This document shows, piece by piece, positions 43,191 to 52,427 of a stretch of 64,000 nucleotides of DNA. Within the stretch, counting starts at the first letter, position 1. Each line of letters begins with the position of its first letter. The notes under the pieces are model-generated. The model was not told the origin of the DNA and searched no databases. It worked only from the letters and a program-made list of their open reading frames with translations. This stretch comes from Luscinia megarhynchos (taxonomy: Eukaryota > Chordata > Aves > Passeriformes > Turdidae), in contig JAPFBE010000003.1 of the NCBI GenBank assembly GCA_034336665.1, positions 37,546,360-37,610,359 on the forward strand. The letters are read 5' to 3'. Position numbers and translations under genes: made by a program.

Positions 43191-43229
43191 GGCAGAGACC
43201 GAGCAGGACCGGGCCGGGCCGGGCGCTGC

Positions 43230-43250
43230 TCCGCTGTCCATGGTGCTGCA
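43230..43250 (-). promoter_or_regulatory. RE1/NRSE-like REST site, copy 2
   Basis: The 21 bases are identical to copy 1 and lie 60 bases further on. The neighbouring unit tail differs (AGCGACC instead of AGAGACC), so the motif is kept while flanking bases drift. Confidence 0.65.
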
Positions 43251-43299
43251 GGCAGCGACCGAGCGGGACCGGACCGGGCCGGGCCGGGCCGGGCGCTGC

Positions 43300-43320
43300 T
43301 CCGCTGTCCATGGTGCTGCA
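43300..43320 (-). promoter_or_regulatory. RE1/NRSE-like REST site, copy 3
   Basis: The motif is identical to copy 1. It is preceded by four GGG runs (43276-43293) and followed by the most divergent unit tail (GGCGATC). Confidence 0.65.
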
Positions 43321-43370
43321 GGCGGCGATCGAGCGGGACCTGGACCGGGCCGGGCCGGGCCGGGCGCTGC

Positions 43371-43391
43371 TCCGCTGTCCATGGTGCTGCA
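43371..43391 (-). promoter_or_regulatory. RE1/NRSE-like REST site, copy 4
   Basis: The motif is identical to copy 1. Its spacing from copy 3 is 71 bases because of the extra CTGGACC/GGGCC block in between. Confidence 0.65.
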
Positions 43392-43430
43392 GGCAGCGAC
43401 CGAGCAGGACCGGGCCGGGCCGGGCAGGGT

Positions 43431-43451
43431 TCCGCTGTCCATGGTGCTGCA
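43431..43451 (-). promoter_or_regulatory. RE1/NRSE-like REST site, copy 5 (nearest to FGF14 exon 1a)
   Basis: The 21-base motif is retained although the sequence just before it has changed to GCAGGGT instead of GCGCTGC. It lies 2.28 kb upstream of the FGF14-1a start codon. Confidence 0.65.
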
Positions 43452-43493
43452 GGCAGAGACCGAGTGGGACCGGGCCGGGCCGGGCAGGGCGGC

Positions 43494-44559
43494 GCTGAGA
43501 GCGCTTCCCCCTTGAGGGCTCTTAAGGAAGGCCACTCCGTGTCTTGTCCACTTTTGAGAAGGAAGGACAAAGAAAGCAGTATGCAGAAATACTACATTGA
43601 AATTTAATTTATTTTTTTTTAATAACCACCTCTCTGTCTAATTGCATTAGTTAAGGCAATTGTAACCGTTGTAAGGAAATTGCTGCTCTGTAAAAATTGC
43701 CAGATAGAAAATCCAATGAGTCTTAGCTGAATCTCTTTAGAGACACTTTTAAATAGAATTAAAATGTATTATCCAGATCCGATTGTGCATGTTCTGTTCC
43801 TAGTTGGTCTAGTATTAATACGAAATCCCTGTATACTGGAGTTCCCACCATACACTTTTGCCCTCTGCATAAAAATAGCGCTTTGTAGATTAAAGGATTT
43901 AGGGGGAAAATGGTCAATATCAAAGCAGCTGAAGCCTCTGCTAAAACAAGAGCCTATTCTTGCATACTAGTATTGCAAAGCAGTGAATTTTTCTGGATGG
44001 ATATTTACACTTCCTGAAAAGAAAAAAAAAAAAAAAAAAAAAGAAGCAAAACGATCTGATAAGAAATTAGAGTACTGTGAAAACAGCATAAAAATAGATA
44101 TTACATGATAATTGCCTGTGCAAGCTTCTGCTCTTCTTTATAGGCTAACTTAATATTTTTCTGTGTAGCTGCTTGTTTCCTACCTCTACTTTCCTCTGGC
44201 TAGTTACAACTTCAGGAAGTTTTTAACCATTAGGCTTGCGAAAGTAAATCCGAAAAATTTGGGCCATTATTTGAAAAGGGAGATGAGCCAACAGAAAAAG
44301 ATGAAAGGAAAGAAGGAGGGTGTCTTATTTTACATGGTATTTACTATTTGCAATTCCTTGTGAACTTCTCGGGCCAGATGCTTCTTAGGTGTTCTGTGTC
44401 TAGCTTGGCTGGTGCTTCCTTAAGCGCTCCAAGACTCAGCCTATAATTTCACACGGCGCTGCTGATCAGCAATTCCACCTGCTGCGGCTGTTTGTGGGTG
44501 ACCCGTGTAATCCCCTCGGTATTTGGGTTGAAGGTCCCTCTGCCCTGTAGGTGTGCTTG
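43494..44559. other. AT-rich spacer between the RE1 minisatellite and the CpG island
   Basis: About 1.07 kb of ordinary sequence with the A21 run at 44022. The first ~20 bases contain GGCGCTGAGAGCGC, which recalls an RE1 half-site, but no complete sixth motif is present. No gene is seen. Confidence 0.6.
44022..44042 (+). repeat. A21 homopolymer
   Basis: An uninterrupted run of 21 A, preceded by GAAAAG. No retrocopied sequence is recognisable upstream of it, so it is listed only as a simple repeat. Confidence 0.9.
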
Positions 44560-45126
44560 TTCCCCACGGCTCCCAAACCTTGTGGCGGGGCAGAGCCCCG
44601 TCTCCCCGCAGCCTGCCCGGCCGAGGCGGGGCGCGCTGCCCGGCTGCGGGCGGAGGGGGCGCGGGCACGGTGCCCTTGGCCGGGCGCGGTGCCGCCGCCG
44701 CCCGCGCTGCCCCCGGCACCCCCGCCGGGCACGGGGACAGGTGCGGGTGTCACCGCTGGGGGGGCGGCCGGCAGGGAGACAGGGAGCGTGCGAGGGATCC
44801 TCGGTGTGCCGGGGCGGGCGAAGGAGAACGGGGAGGGCCACCCGCCCCTCCGGCAGCGTCGGGGCCCTCCTTCTTCCCCCGGGAAGGGAGCCCCGCGCGA
44901 AGCCACCCGTGAAACCTAACAGGGGGCAGAGGCAGCTGGTGGCGGATCCGCCGGGAACCTCCCGGTTCCCACCAGAAAGCCACAGCAGCATCACCCCGTC
45001 CCTCCGCCTCTCTCGCCCTGTGCTTTTTTTCTTCTGCCTTTCCCCATTCCCCCTCCTCCACTGCTTGCACCCTCGCCGCCCCTCGCCTTGGGGAGGACAA
45101 AAAAAGCTCCAGCGGTGCGTGCCTCT

Positions 45127-45164
45127 GTATGTGTGTGTGTGTGTGTGTGTGTGCGTGCGTGTGT
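45127..45164 (+). repeat. (GT)n dinucleotide tract in the CpG island
   Basis: This is an alternating purine-pyrimidine run of GTs with two GC interruptions (GTGCGTGCGT) near its 3' end, about 570 bases before the FGF14 ATG. Such runs can adopt Z-DNA. A pyrimidine-rich stretch at about 45024-45062 lies just upstream. Confidence 0.9.
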
Positions 45165-45389
45165 AGGGGAGGCTGGAGCGGGGTGGGACCGAGGAGCCGT
45201 GATTACAGCTCTCCCCGGAGAAGAAGATTGCTCTCTCCAGATGCTGATTTCTGAAGCACTTGGCAATCATCAGGCGGGAGCCGGGAAGAGGCGGCGGTAG
45301 CCGCCCCGGCCGTGGCGATGGCAGCGACGGGCGAGCGGGCGGCGGCGGCTCGGAGCTGAGGGGCAGCCCCGGGGGCGACGCTGCCTGGC

Positions 45390-45440
45390 GGACCCGACCC
45401 GACCCGACCCGACCGACCCGACCCGACCGGAGCCGACCGG
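45390..45440 (+). repeat. (GACCC)n pentanucleotide tract in the FGF14-1a promoter or leader
   Basis: Roughly eight CCGAC/GACCC units, some shortened to four bases or interrupted, lie 290-340 bases before the start codon. The tract is strand-asymmetric, with C on the + strand and G on the minus strand. Pentanucleotide tracts of this type are prone to length change. Confidence 0.85.
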
Positions 45441-45554
45441 GCGCGGCTCTGCCCCGAGCCCGCTCCGCTCCGCGCCGCTCCGCTCGCAGCCCGCCCGCAG
45501 ACAGCCGCCCGAGCGGGAGTCCCTGCGCCGGGGCACGGGGGACGGCGGGCACCC

Positions 45555-45563
45555 ATGCGGTGA
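45555..45563 (+). other. Two-codon upstream ORF (ATG CGG TGA) in the likely FGF14-1a leader
   Basis: ATG at 45555 is followed by one Arg codon and a stop. Its context is weak (C at -3 and +4), so ribosomes would mostly scan through it. It is relevant only if transcription starts upstream of this point, which is inferred from the extent of the CpG island. Confidence 0.4.
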
Positions 45564-45655
45564 CCCTCGGCGGCAGCTCCGCCGGCCGCAGGGGCGGGGG
45601 CCCCTCCGCAGCCGCGCCTCGGCCGGAGGAGGCTCCGCTCGCCCGCGCCCCGGGA

Positions 45656-45676
45656 ATGGGCTCCCGCCGGCGCTGA
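45656..45676 (+). other. Six-codon upstream ORF (MGSRRR) in the likely FGF14-1a leader
   Basis: ATG at 45656 has a strong context (G at -3, G at +4). It reads Met-Gly-Ser-Arg-Arg-Arg before TGA, ending 54 bases before the FGF14 start codon and in the same frame. A strong, short uORF this close would be expected to lower translation from the main ATG or to make it depend on reinitiation. Its presence in the mRNA depends on the unmapped start site. Confidence 0.45.
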
Positions 45677-45730
45677 GCGCCTCGCCGCCTCCCTCCTCCC
45701 TGCCCGGCGTGGGCGAGCCGGCGAGCAGCC

Positions 45731-45923
45731 ATGGCAGCGGCCATCGCCAGCGGCTTGATCCGCCAGAAGCGGCAGGCGAGGGAGCAGCACTGGGACCGGC
45801 CCTCGGCCAGCAGGAGGCGGAACAGCCCCAACAAGAACCGCGGGCTCTGCAATGGCAACCTGGTGGACATCTTCTCCAAGGTCCGCATCTTCGGGCTCAA
45901 GAAGCGGCGGTTGCGGCGCCAAG
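45731..45923 (+). CDS. FGF14: FGF14 (FHF4) first coding exon, isoform 1a
   Basis: This exon encodes the N-terminus of fibroblast growth factor 14, isoform 1a, an intracellular, non-secreted FGF-homologous factor that binds the cytoplasmic tail of voltage-gated sodium channels in neurons. The ATG sits in a strong context (GCAGCCATGG). It opens a 64-residue reading frame beginning [15 protein letters not shown] and ending [17 protein letters not shown]. That is the known FHF4-1a N-terminus as I recall it, with Asn at positions 31 and 34 where I remember Ser in mammals. The frame runs 64 codons plus one base (G) into the donor CAAG|GTGCGT, so the exon ends in phase 1. That phase fits the next family residue, Asp (GAT), encoded by the following exon, where the beta-trefoil core starts. 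In FHF A-type isoforms the first ~20 residues act as a long-term inactivation particle for sodium channels, and the basic stretches resemble nuclear-localisation signals. There is no signal peptide. The remaining exons lie beyond the window. The paralogue FGF12 has a different exon 1a sequence, so FGF14 is the firm choice. Confidence 0.96.
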
Positions 45924-45930
45924 GTGCGTC
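45920..45930 (+). other. FGF14: Splice donor of FGF14 exon 1a
   Basis: The exon ends CCAAG at 45923 and the intron begins GTGCGTC. AAG|GTGCGT is a good match to the vertebrate 5' splice consensus. Its position exactly preserves the family's known phase-1 junction after the Gln codon. The frame reads on past this point only because GC-rich DNA has few stops. Confidence 0.93.
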
Positions 45931-48900
45931 CGGTGGCCGGGGCCGCCCGCGGGCTCCGGGGGGCGGGCGGGAGCGGGAACCTGTGGCGAGAAACTTCCCG
46001 GGAGAAGGGCTCCGGGCTGCCGTGCGGACCTCGGCCGGACCCCGGGGCCAGCCCTGCTGCCCGGCTGGCACGGCAGGTGTGCTGCTGGCACGAAGCCCCT
46101 CGGGGGCCACCCCTCCCCGTCTCGCTTGTGGCTCTCTCTGAAGGACAAAGCGCACAGCGCTTTGGGTGTCCGGATCCCGGGGCCGTCGGTCGCCAGCCCC
46201 CTCTCTGAGCCATGGCATGGTTTTGGGAGGTGCAGCGGGATGTAGTGAAGGGGTCCCGCTCCCAGTCAGGGCAGTGAGAGCTGAGGCACAGCCGGCAGCT
46301 GTGGGAGAGCTTCTCTCCATCCCTGTGGGTTCCCAGCTGCAGGTCCACCTGCCTGTTGCCCGTTCCCAGCCAGGGCCTTGCCATGCAGACCAGCAGGTTT
46401 TCCAGCTCTTCTTCAGGGCAGGTGACCAGAAGTCAACGGGGAAAACTGGTACCTTGGTGATTGCATTCTATCCAGTACTTTGTATTAGAACCCTAGAAAT
46501 AAGAGGAGTAAAATGGTGTTGCAGTGACTTCTCTAATTTTTTAAAAATTTTGTGGTATTCAACAGCATTCAGAAATGGTAACGATTTACTCTATCTTCTC
46601 AGGAAACAAGTAGTTTTATAACAAGAGGATTATATTGTGAAGCGTGAAAATGTTAAGTGTCACTTGAAACATGGCTAATACCTACCAGTCAACGATAAAG
46701 TGCAAACCACCCTCTGTTCCATCATACAGAATGCCACCATGTGCTGTGGTGTGGTATGTATACTACAGCTCCTCTTTAGGTTGAGTTGGAAGATTATTTT
46801 AAGCATAATCAGGGAACTGCCCTGATTGATGCTTCCTCCTTCTTTACCATGGCCCACATGTGAAAGAGCATAAATCAACAGAATCTGCACAATTTTATTT
46901 ATACATGGCTTTCTTGCAGTAAAATTATTTGTTCTAACTCATAATGCAAGCCAAATCTTGCCATTTTTAGATAGTACAGGGATACAGTGAAGATTAGCAG
47001 GAAAACATCACTGGCAAAATCTATGGTGGCTCTTATATCAGTCTGTGTGTGGTTTAAAAGACTAGAGTATCTGGTTTGTGATGGTAGATTTTTATAAGTG
47101 ATACTCTTCAGGAAAACAGGTTTAGGGAGATTTCCTAACTGAGCAATTGTGCTTGACCACCTGTGCAGTCTTTTTGTGGGGAAAACTCAGTATTTGCCAA
47201 TATAACCATTTGAGGACAAGAGGACTGCCTTGCAACACTGAAATGCCAAACATTTTTTTAGGTGAGAAGGGGCTTTAAAGAGACTTTTGAATTCATCCTG
47301 TTTCATTCATTCATTTTTCATAAGGCACTTTGTCACATTCTTGAATAAGAGAACTGAATTAGAACATAACTCTGCTGTTAACCTGCACCACTGACACAGA
47401 ACATTTCAGCAAGAATAACCAGAACAAGGGCTGCTCACCAGTCAAATCTGCAGTATCAGACCCTGGAGTTTATTTTCCTTCATGATGAGACATGGTGATA
47501 TTTATCCATTGATTTACGATAAGGTCTCAGAATAACTTCTCATCTGTAAGAATTCCTGCTGAAAAAAATGGCATCATAGCTTTTACTATATATATGTTCC
47601 TGATGCACAAAGTGATGCATGGAATACCTGTGGATTCAAAGTTGTATTCTCTTTAAGAGAGAAACTAAAGAAACAGTCAAGTCAAAGTCATCTTATGCAG
47701 GATAGTTTTGAGTGAAAAATCATTTGTGAAAAAACCCAAGCTACATTTTATAAGGGTGATTGCTTTAAAATACATTATAAGAGTTAGAAAATGAGCATTT
47801 ATTCAGAGTCTGGTTTTAGTTTTTCTGAACTGAGTTAAATGACCAGTGAATTTGTCACCGAAATCATACTGTCAAATCCATTAAAATAAGTCTTTGCCAA
47901 GCAAAATAGGATGAATTTCACAACATCTGTTGTCAGAAAGGTGCTATGGGATTTTGACAAATAAACCTTGTGTAAATGATACAGAGTGTCACAAGAGCAT
48001 TGTGAAAAATGAGCTAATCGAGATGTGACAAACCATCTGTAGCATTCTCATACAATTCAATGGAAGAGTAGAATTATATGTAAAATGTTTTTTTATGTAG
48101 AGCAGTAAAATCAAGACTGTGTTTTTCTTGGAATAAAAAAGTGTTTTGCTTTGTACTTACATATGAAAAATAACTCCCTTCCCATCTTTGAAACAATCAG
48201 GCAGCAAAAGCTAGTGGTGCTGCTTTTTAATTAAAAATGCACATTTAACCTTGTAAATATATGTATATGTGCATTAGGTAAACAGATATACACAATATAT
48301 ATGCACACATACCAACATATCAGCAAACTTTAAAAAATATTCTTAATTTTTAAATTCTTCTTTAAAAATGCCTGTTAATACTGTTCTTGTTCAGTGGGAT
48401 TTATTTTAGAAAAAATGAACTTATTATGAATGCATAAAATGCTTCAATCGTGTATAGCCTGATGATTTTTTTTTCTGTCATTGTGACAAATTCCTCTGTT
48501 CATGGTCCTTCCTTTAGGGGCACACTAAAATATCAACAGAAGTGTGCTTTGGGAGACTAACATTCAGAAAGGGTAGCATTCAAGATACATCCAGGAGCTC
48601 ACTCAGAATAAAGAGTAATATTTGTATTTATTTATGTATTTTCTCTAATGATAGATGCCATGGTAGTTTTAAACAGCCTTTCTAGGACTTTGATTAATGA
48701 ATTAAACTGCCAGAGTGATTTCTGTGGGAGACTTGTCTGCTAATCTACTGAGTGGATGAAACCATTTTCATTTACTGGACATCTTTGATTCATATTGTTT
48801 AGTAATATGATATTTCAAATTTATTTAATTTTTATTTTATTCTACCTGTCACCTGCTGAACAAACCTGTCATTAATTTCCTAATAACCATGAAGCCAAGA

Positions 48901-51146
48901 TCTTGCCTATCTGATGCCAGACATCAATCCCTTTTGAATCATCCTCTCTTGCATTGCAGGTTGTTTAGCTATATTAGTCTAATTTATGTTAATATAACCA
49001 CAAATGGGAGAATTGACAGATATTTTGTTTTCATGTGAAATAACCTTATCTGACCTGGGGCTACCCAATCAAAAGAAGAAAATAAATGTCACTTCACCTC
49101 ATACATCTACAAAGCACGAAGATTAAAATACATGCTTGTCAGTGGTGCAAATTCAACTTCTTAGCCTGTATTTGCATCTACATATCTAGCTGCTTTGCTA
49201 ATCTGAAAAATCTTCATTTGGTTAATTAGGTCCCTTGGGAGTATTCTACTGAAAAATACTCAACATTTAAATGTATTAAAAACCAAGTGTGATGTTTACT
49301 GTTTCTGTGTGCTAATACCACTTCTAAATTTATACATAGAGTGTATGAATTTTGGAATGGCTTGGCCCCTGATTTTGTACATTAATATTTATAAGAAAGA
49401 GAGACTTAGGGAACATGTTCAGAAAATGCACTGATTAGATTTTACTGCAGCTACAAAGGTAATTTAATTCTCCAAAGAAAGCATTTTTGGAAAATTCATC
49501 AGTAGATCAGCTAATGTTTTTTGGCAGATGTGGGAGTGGCCCATAATCTCAGATATAAGATAATTCCCAATATACATAGTGCCCTAAGTAGTTTCTAGTT
49601 CTCCTACTTGTGGAATGAAGTGGAACTGAAATGAAGATCTGTGCTTGTGAGTGCATATGACTTGTTTCCCAAAGCTTAAGAAACCACATCAGCTCCCACC
49701 AGTAAGCTCCAGCACTGGATGATCTGCCTTGCTCCAAGTTTCAGCAGATCAAAACAGGTGTTTGTGCTTTCCTGTGAGATTGTCCTCAGAATTAATTCTT
49801 CTTGGCAGTTCACTTAAGTCCACTGTGCCTGCATTGTCTAGGTGCAAGGCTGTCTATTTTTCAGGGTGTTGAATTTCTGTTGCTTGTTTTTCATTACTTT
49901 TCTTCAAATGAAATTGATTAACCCACAACCCTTTTGGAAGTATAAACACAGTCTTAACAGTCTATATAAGAAATCATTAATTTTTTCTTTCATTGCTGTT
50001 AACCTGTTCAAAGGACTGCATGATAATCACAAACTGAAACTGTGTAAATTACATTCCAAGTAAAATATTCTAAGCATGCTTAAAATATTTTTGAAGACAT
50101 GACTTTCTAGACTCAGTCTCAAGCTTTCTTTTTCATGCATTCAGTATTTTACATAAACCCTTGCTTGGTAATGGAAGCTTTTAAAAGAAATACAGTAATG
50201 GCTGGGATGAAATTTTTATTCTCAACTGGTTTTGGTAGCTCTAAATGTGATGAATGAGTTGGCTTTGAGAGCAAATGGGAAAAAATAGCTTGAAAATGGT
50301 AATATAATTTTAGGGACTATTGATTTTTGGAAATATCTCAAAGAAGGGCAATAGAATAGTGGGCATTTAATGTACATATAGTGCTGTAGAAGTATCATTT
50401 CAGAGTATCTTTCATATACTAACATTGCTTTTGAATGTCTTCACTTAGTAATTGGTGATTTAACTCTTCATTAGAAAATGAACTCTTCAAGCTTGAGTGA
50501 TCTTCTGGATCTCTAAAGTTCAGGCAGTTTCAGCCCACATATAGTCTTGTAAAGTATATCCCTTCTTGTATCTATTAAATGTACTGCAGAACTAAATTAT
50601 CTGATTATTATGGATATTAAGGGAGAGTGCAGTACAGGTGGTTTCTGATACATGGTGATATACCAACAGATGTTACAGGTGAGGTCAGGTTTCTATACTG
50701 TATTTAAAGACAGAATCCTGTCTTTAAACAACATATAATCTATTAACAGGTGTAATTTTTTGGTTTTTCAGGCTTTGATTCGAATCAAACAAAATCCAGA
50801 ACTTAAAATTTGTTTTGAATGATGAATTTTCAAGTCAGCAGCTTACAAACAGAATTAATTTCAATATAGAGATAAAACTCAAAAGTTTATTACAGTACAT
50901 CTTTCTGTTGAAGTCTTTTGATTTAGACTCTAAGCATTTCTTTGAAGATACACAACTGCAGATCCCCATTTTTGTAGTGAGTAAACAGAGGTCTGTCTTA
51001 CTTGGTCATGTGTAATCTCCTTTCTGCCTTAGGCAAGTATTGGACTTAGTGATAGATGGGAGGATGTACTCCTGGCATGTACCCTTACAAAGCCATCAGC
51101 TTTTCTGAAACCCTTTGAAGCTGGCACACTTTTGTTATCAAGAGTT

Positions 51147-51179
51147 GTTATTATTACTATTATTATTATTATTATTATC
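51147..51179 (+). repeat. (ATT)n microsatellite
   Basis: About ten ATT units with one ACT interruption near the start. Confidence 0.93.
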
Positions 51180-52390
51180 TCAGATCTTATGTTCTGCCAT
51201 ACACTGAGTGGTGTGAAAATAGAAAGAATATTCCTATTACATGGTGGAAAAGAATGAGAAAATTAGTAAAGCTTTAAATCAGCAACATTCTGTCATTACA
51301 TTGTAGACAGTAACATTTCTGTACTTTAGGGGTTTAGTCTGTCATTTCAATCATATAAATAAGATAACCTGCTGAGGTCCAGTGTAGCTATTCCAATTTA
51401 TTTTCCTGTGGGACTGAAAATTAAGGAACATATGCTTTCCTGGTGCCAAGGAAGAACCTAGTTGCTTTTGATGCCTGGAGTTAGGAATATATATTTGCAT
51501 TAACTTAGAGATGGGCAGGAGTAGAGTCTAAGACTACCATGATCTGATTCTACATTATAAACAATAGCTGTTTTCAGCAATAGGTGAAATTATGTAAATT
51601 TATATTTCAGTAAATAAATATATAACAAAAGAAAAGGAGAATTATCTGTAAATCAAAGGAAAAATAGTAAAAGACTGGATGATTAAAAGTTTCATATACA
51701 ATTTAGATAGATGGACTGTGTTGGAAAAAAATTGCAGAAACCTTGTTTCTACAAGGTTTTCAGGATTCCCAGTTGTTATTGTTGCCATTTTGTAAAGTAG
51801 TGAGTAGAAGCTAATAAGCATGATATTGGATGTTCAGTCAGATTCTCATAAATGAAGTCAGAGAAAGGTGATGAAATAGGAATGTGAAGAATATCCTTTT
51901 TTAGGGATATAAAGTATAATCCATAGGACATAACTAAATTAAACTATTTAATTACATCTGTGATTTTGATTCTAATCCCTTACCCAGGTGTAGAACTTTT
52001 GAAAGGCATCAGTTACTGTGCTATAAAACTACTGTAAATTGAACCAAGACTGGACAGCCGATTGGCAGTTAACAGCAAAAATAAGTGATTGAACTCAGCG
52101 TTAAAAAAAAAAATAAAAAATCAAGAATTTTGCTTCATGTAAGAAGAATTGAGCTTTATGAAACACAAGCACACAACCTGTTCTCTCTGGAGAAGTTAAT
52201 TTTAATAAATATAAAAATAAAACCACCATCATTTACCACCACTTCCATTGCAAAGCCTGCCTTTCCTGCTTTATTTTGCAAATTCCAAGTTACTAAATGT
52301 AGCTGCTCTTCCCTTAGTACTGTGAAACCTGGCCCCAGAAAGCATGTAATTTTGATTGTTAATTGTTTTCAGGTTTTTTTTAGAAAAACA

Positions 52391-52427
52391 AGGAAGGAAG
52401 GAAGGAAGGAAGGAAGGAAGGAAGGAA
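52391..52427 (+). repeat. (GGAA)n microsatellite
   Basis: About nine uninterrupted GGAA units. GGAA is the ETS-factor core. The tract lies in FGF14-1a intron 1, about 6.5 kb downstream of exon 1a. Confidence 0.95.

Larger units (their letters stand above)
43151..43493 (+). repeat. GC-rich minisatellite, five units of 60-71 bp, each with an RE1-like site
   Basis: Five tandem units share the pattern (GGGCC)2-3 GGGC, GCTGCTCCGC, TGTCCATGGTGCTGCAGG, then a GCGACCGAGCGGGACC-like tail. The anchor TGTCCATGG repeats at spacings of 60, 70, 71 and 60 bases. Length differences come from extra GGACC or GGGCC blocks before units 3 and 4. Units differ from one another by a few substitutions (AGAGACC, AGCGACC or GGCGATC in the tail). 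The array is an island of very high GC inside AT-rich DNA. Open frames of 140-177 codons through it in several frames are by-products of a stop-free repeat unit. No known satellite name comes to mind. Confidence 0.93.
44560..46130 (+). promoter_or_regulatory. FGF14: CpG island and promoter region of FGF14-1a
   Basis: About 1.6 kb of very GC- and CpG-rich DNA stands out sharply from AT-rich flanks and ends shortly after exon 1a. GC-box-like GGGGCGGG stretches occur near 44810 and 45590. No convincing TATA box was seen, which fits a dispersed CpG-island promoter. The start site cannot be placed by eye. The 5' UTR probably lies within about 45.2-45.73 kb, giving a leader rich in GC and containing two short upstream ORFs. 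Long open frames on both strands here, including one of over 600 codons on the minus strand, follow from the scarcity of AT-rich stop codons and are not genes. Confidence 0.8.

Noticed and set aside
43029..43607. Open frames of 140-177 codons on both strands through the minisatellite
   Set aside because: The repeat unit is free of stops, so several frames stay open. The predicted peptides are simply the repeat read in each frame.
44449..46384. Very long minus-strand open frames (over 600 and nearly 400 codons) across the CpG island
   Set aside because: They have low-complexity Arg/Pro/Gly/Ala content, overlap exon 1a antisense and occur in several frames at once. GC-rich DNA lacks stop codons, so these are artefacts.
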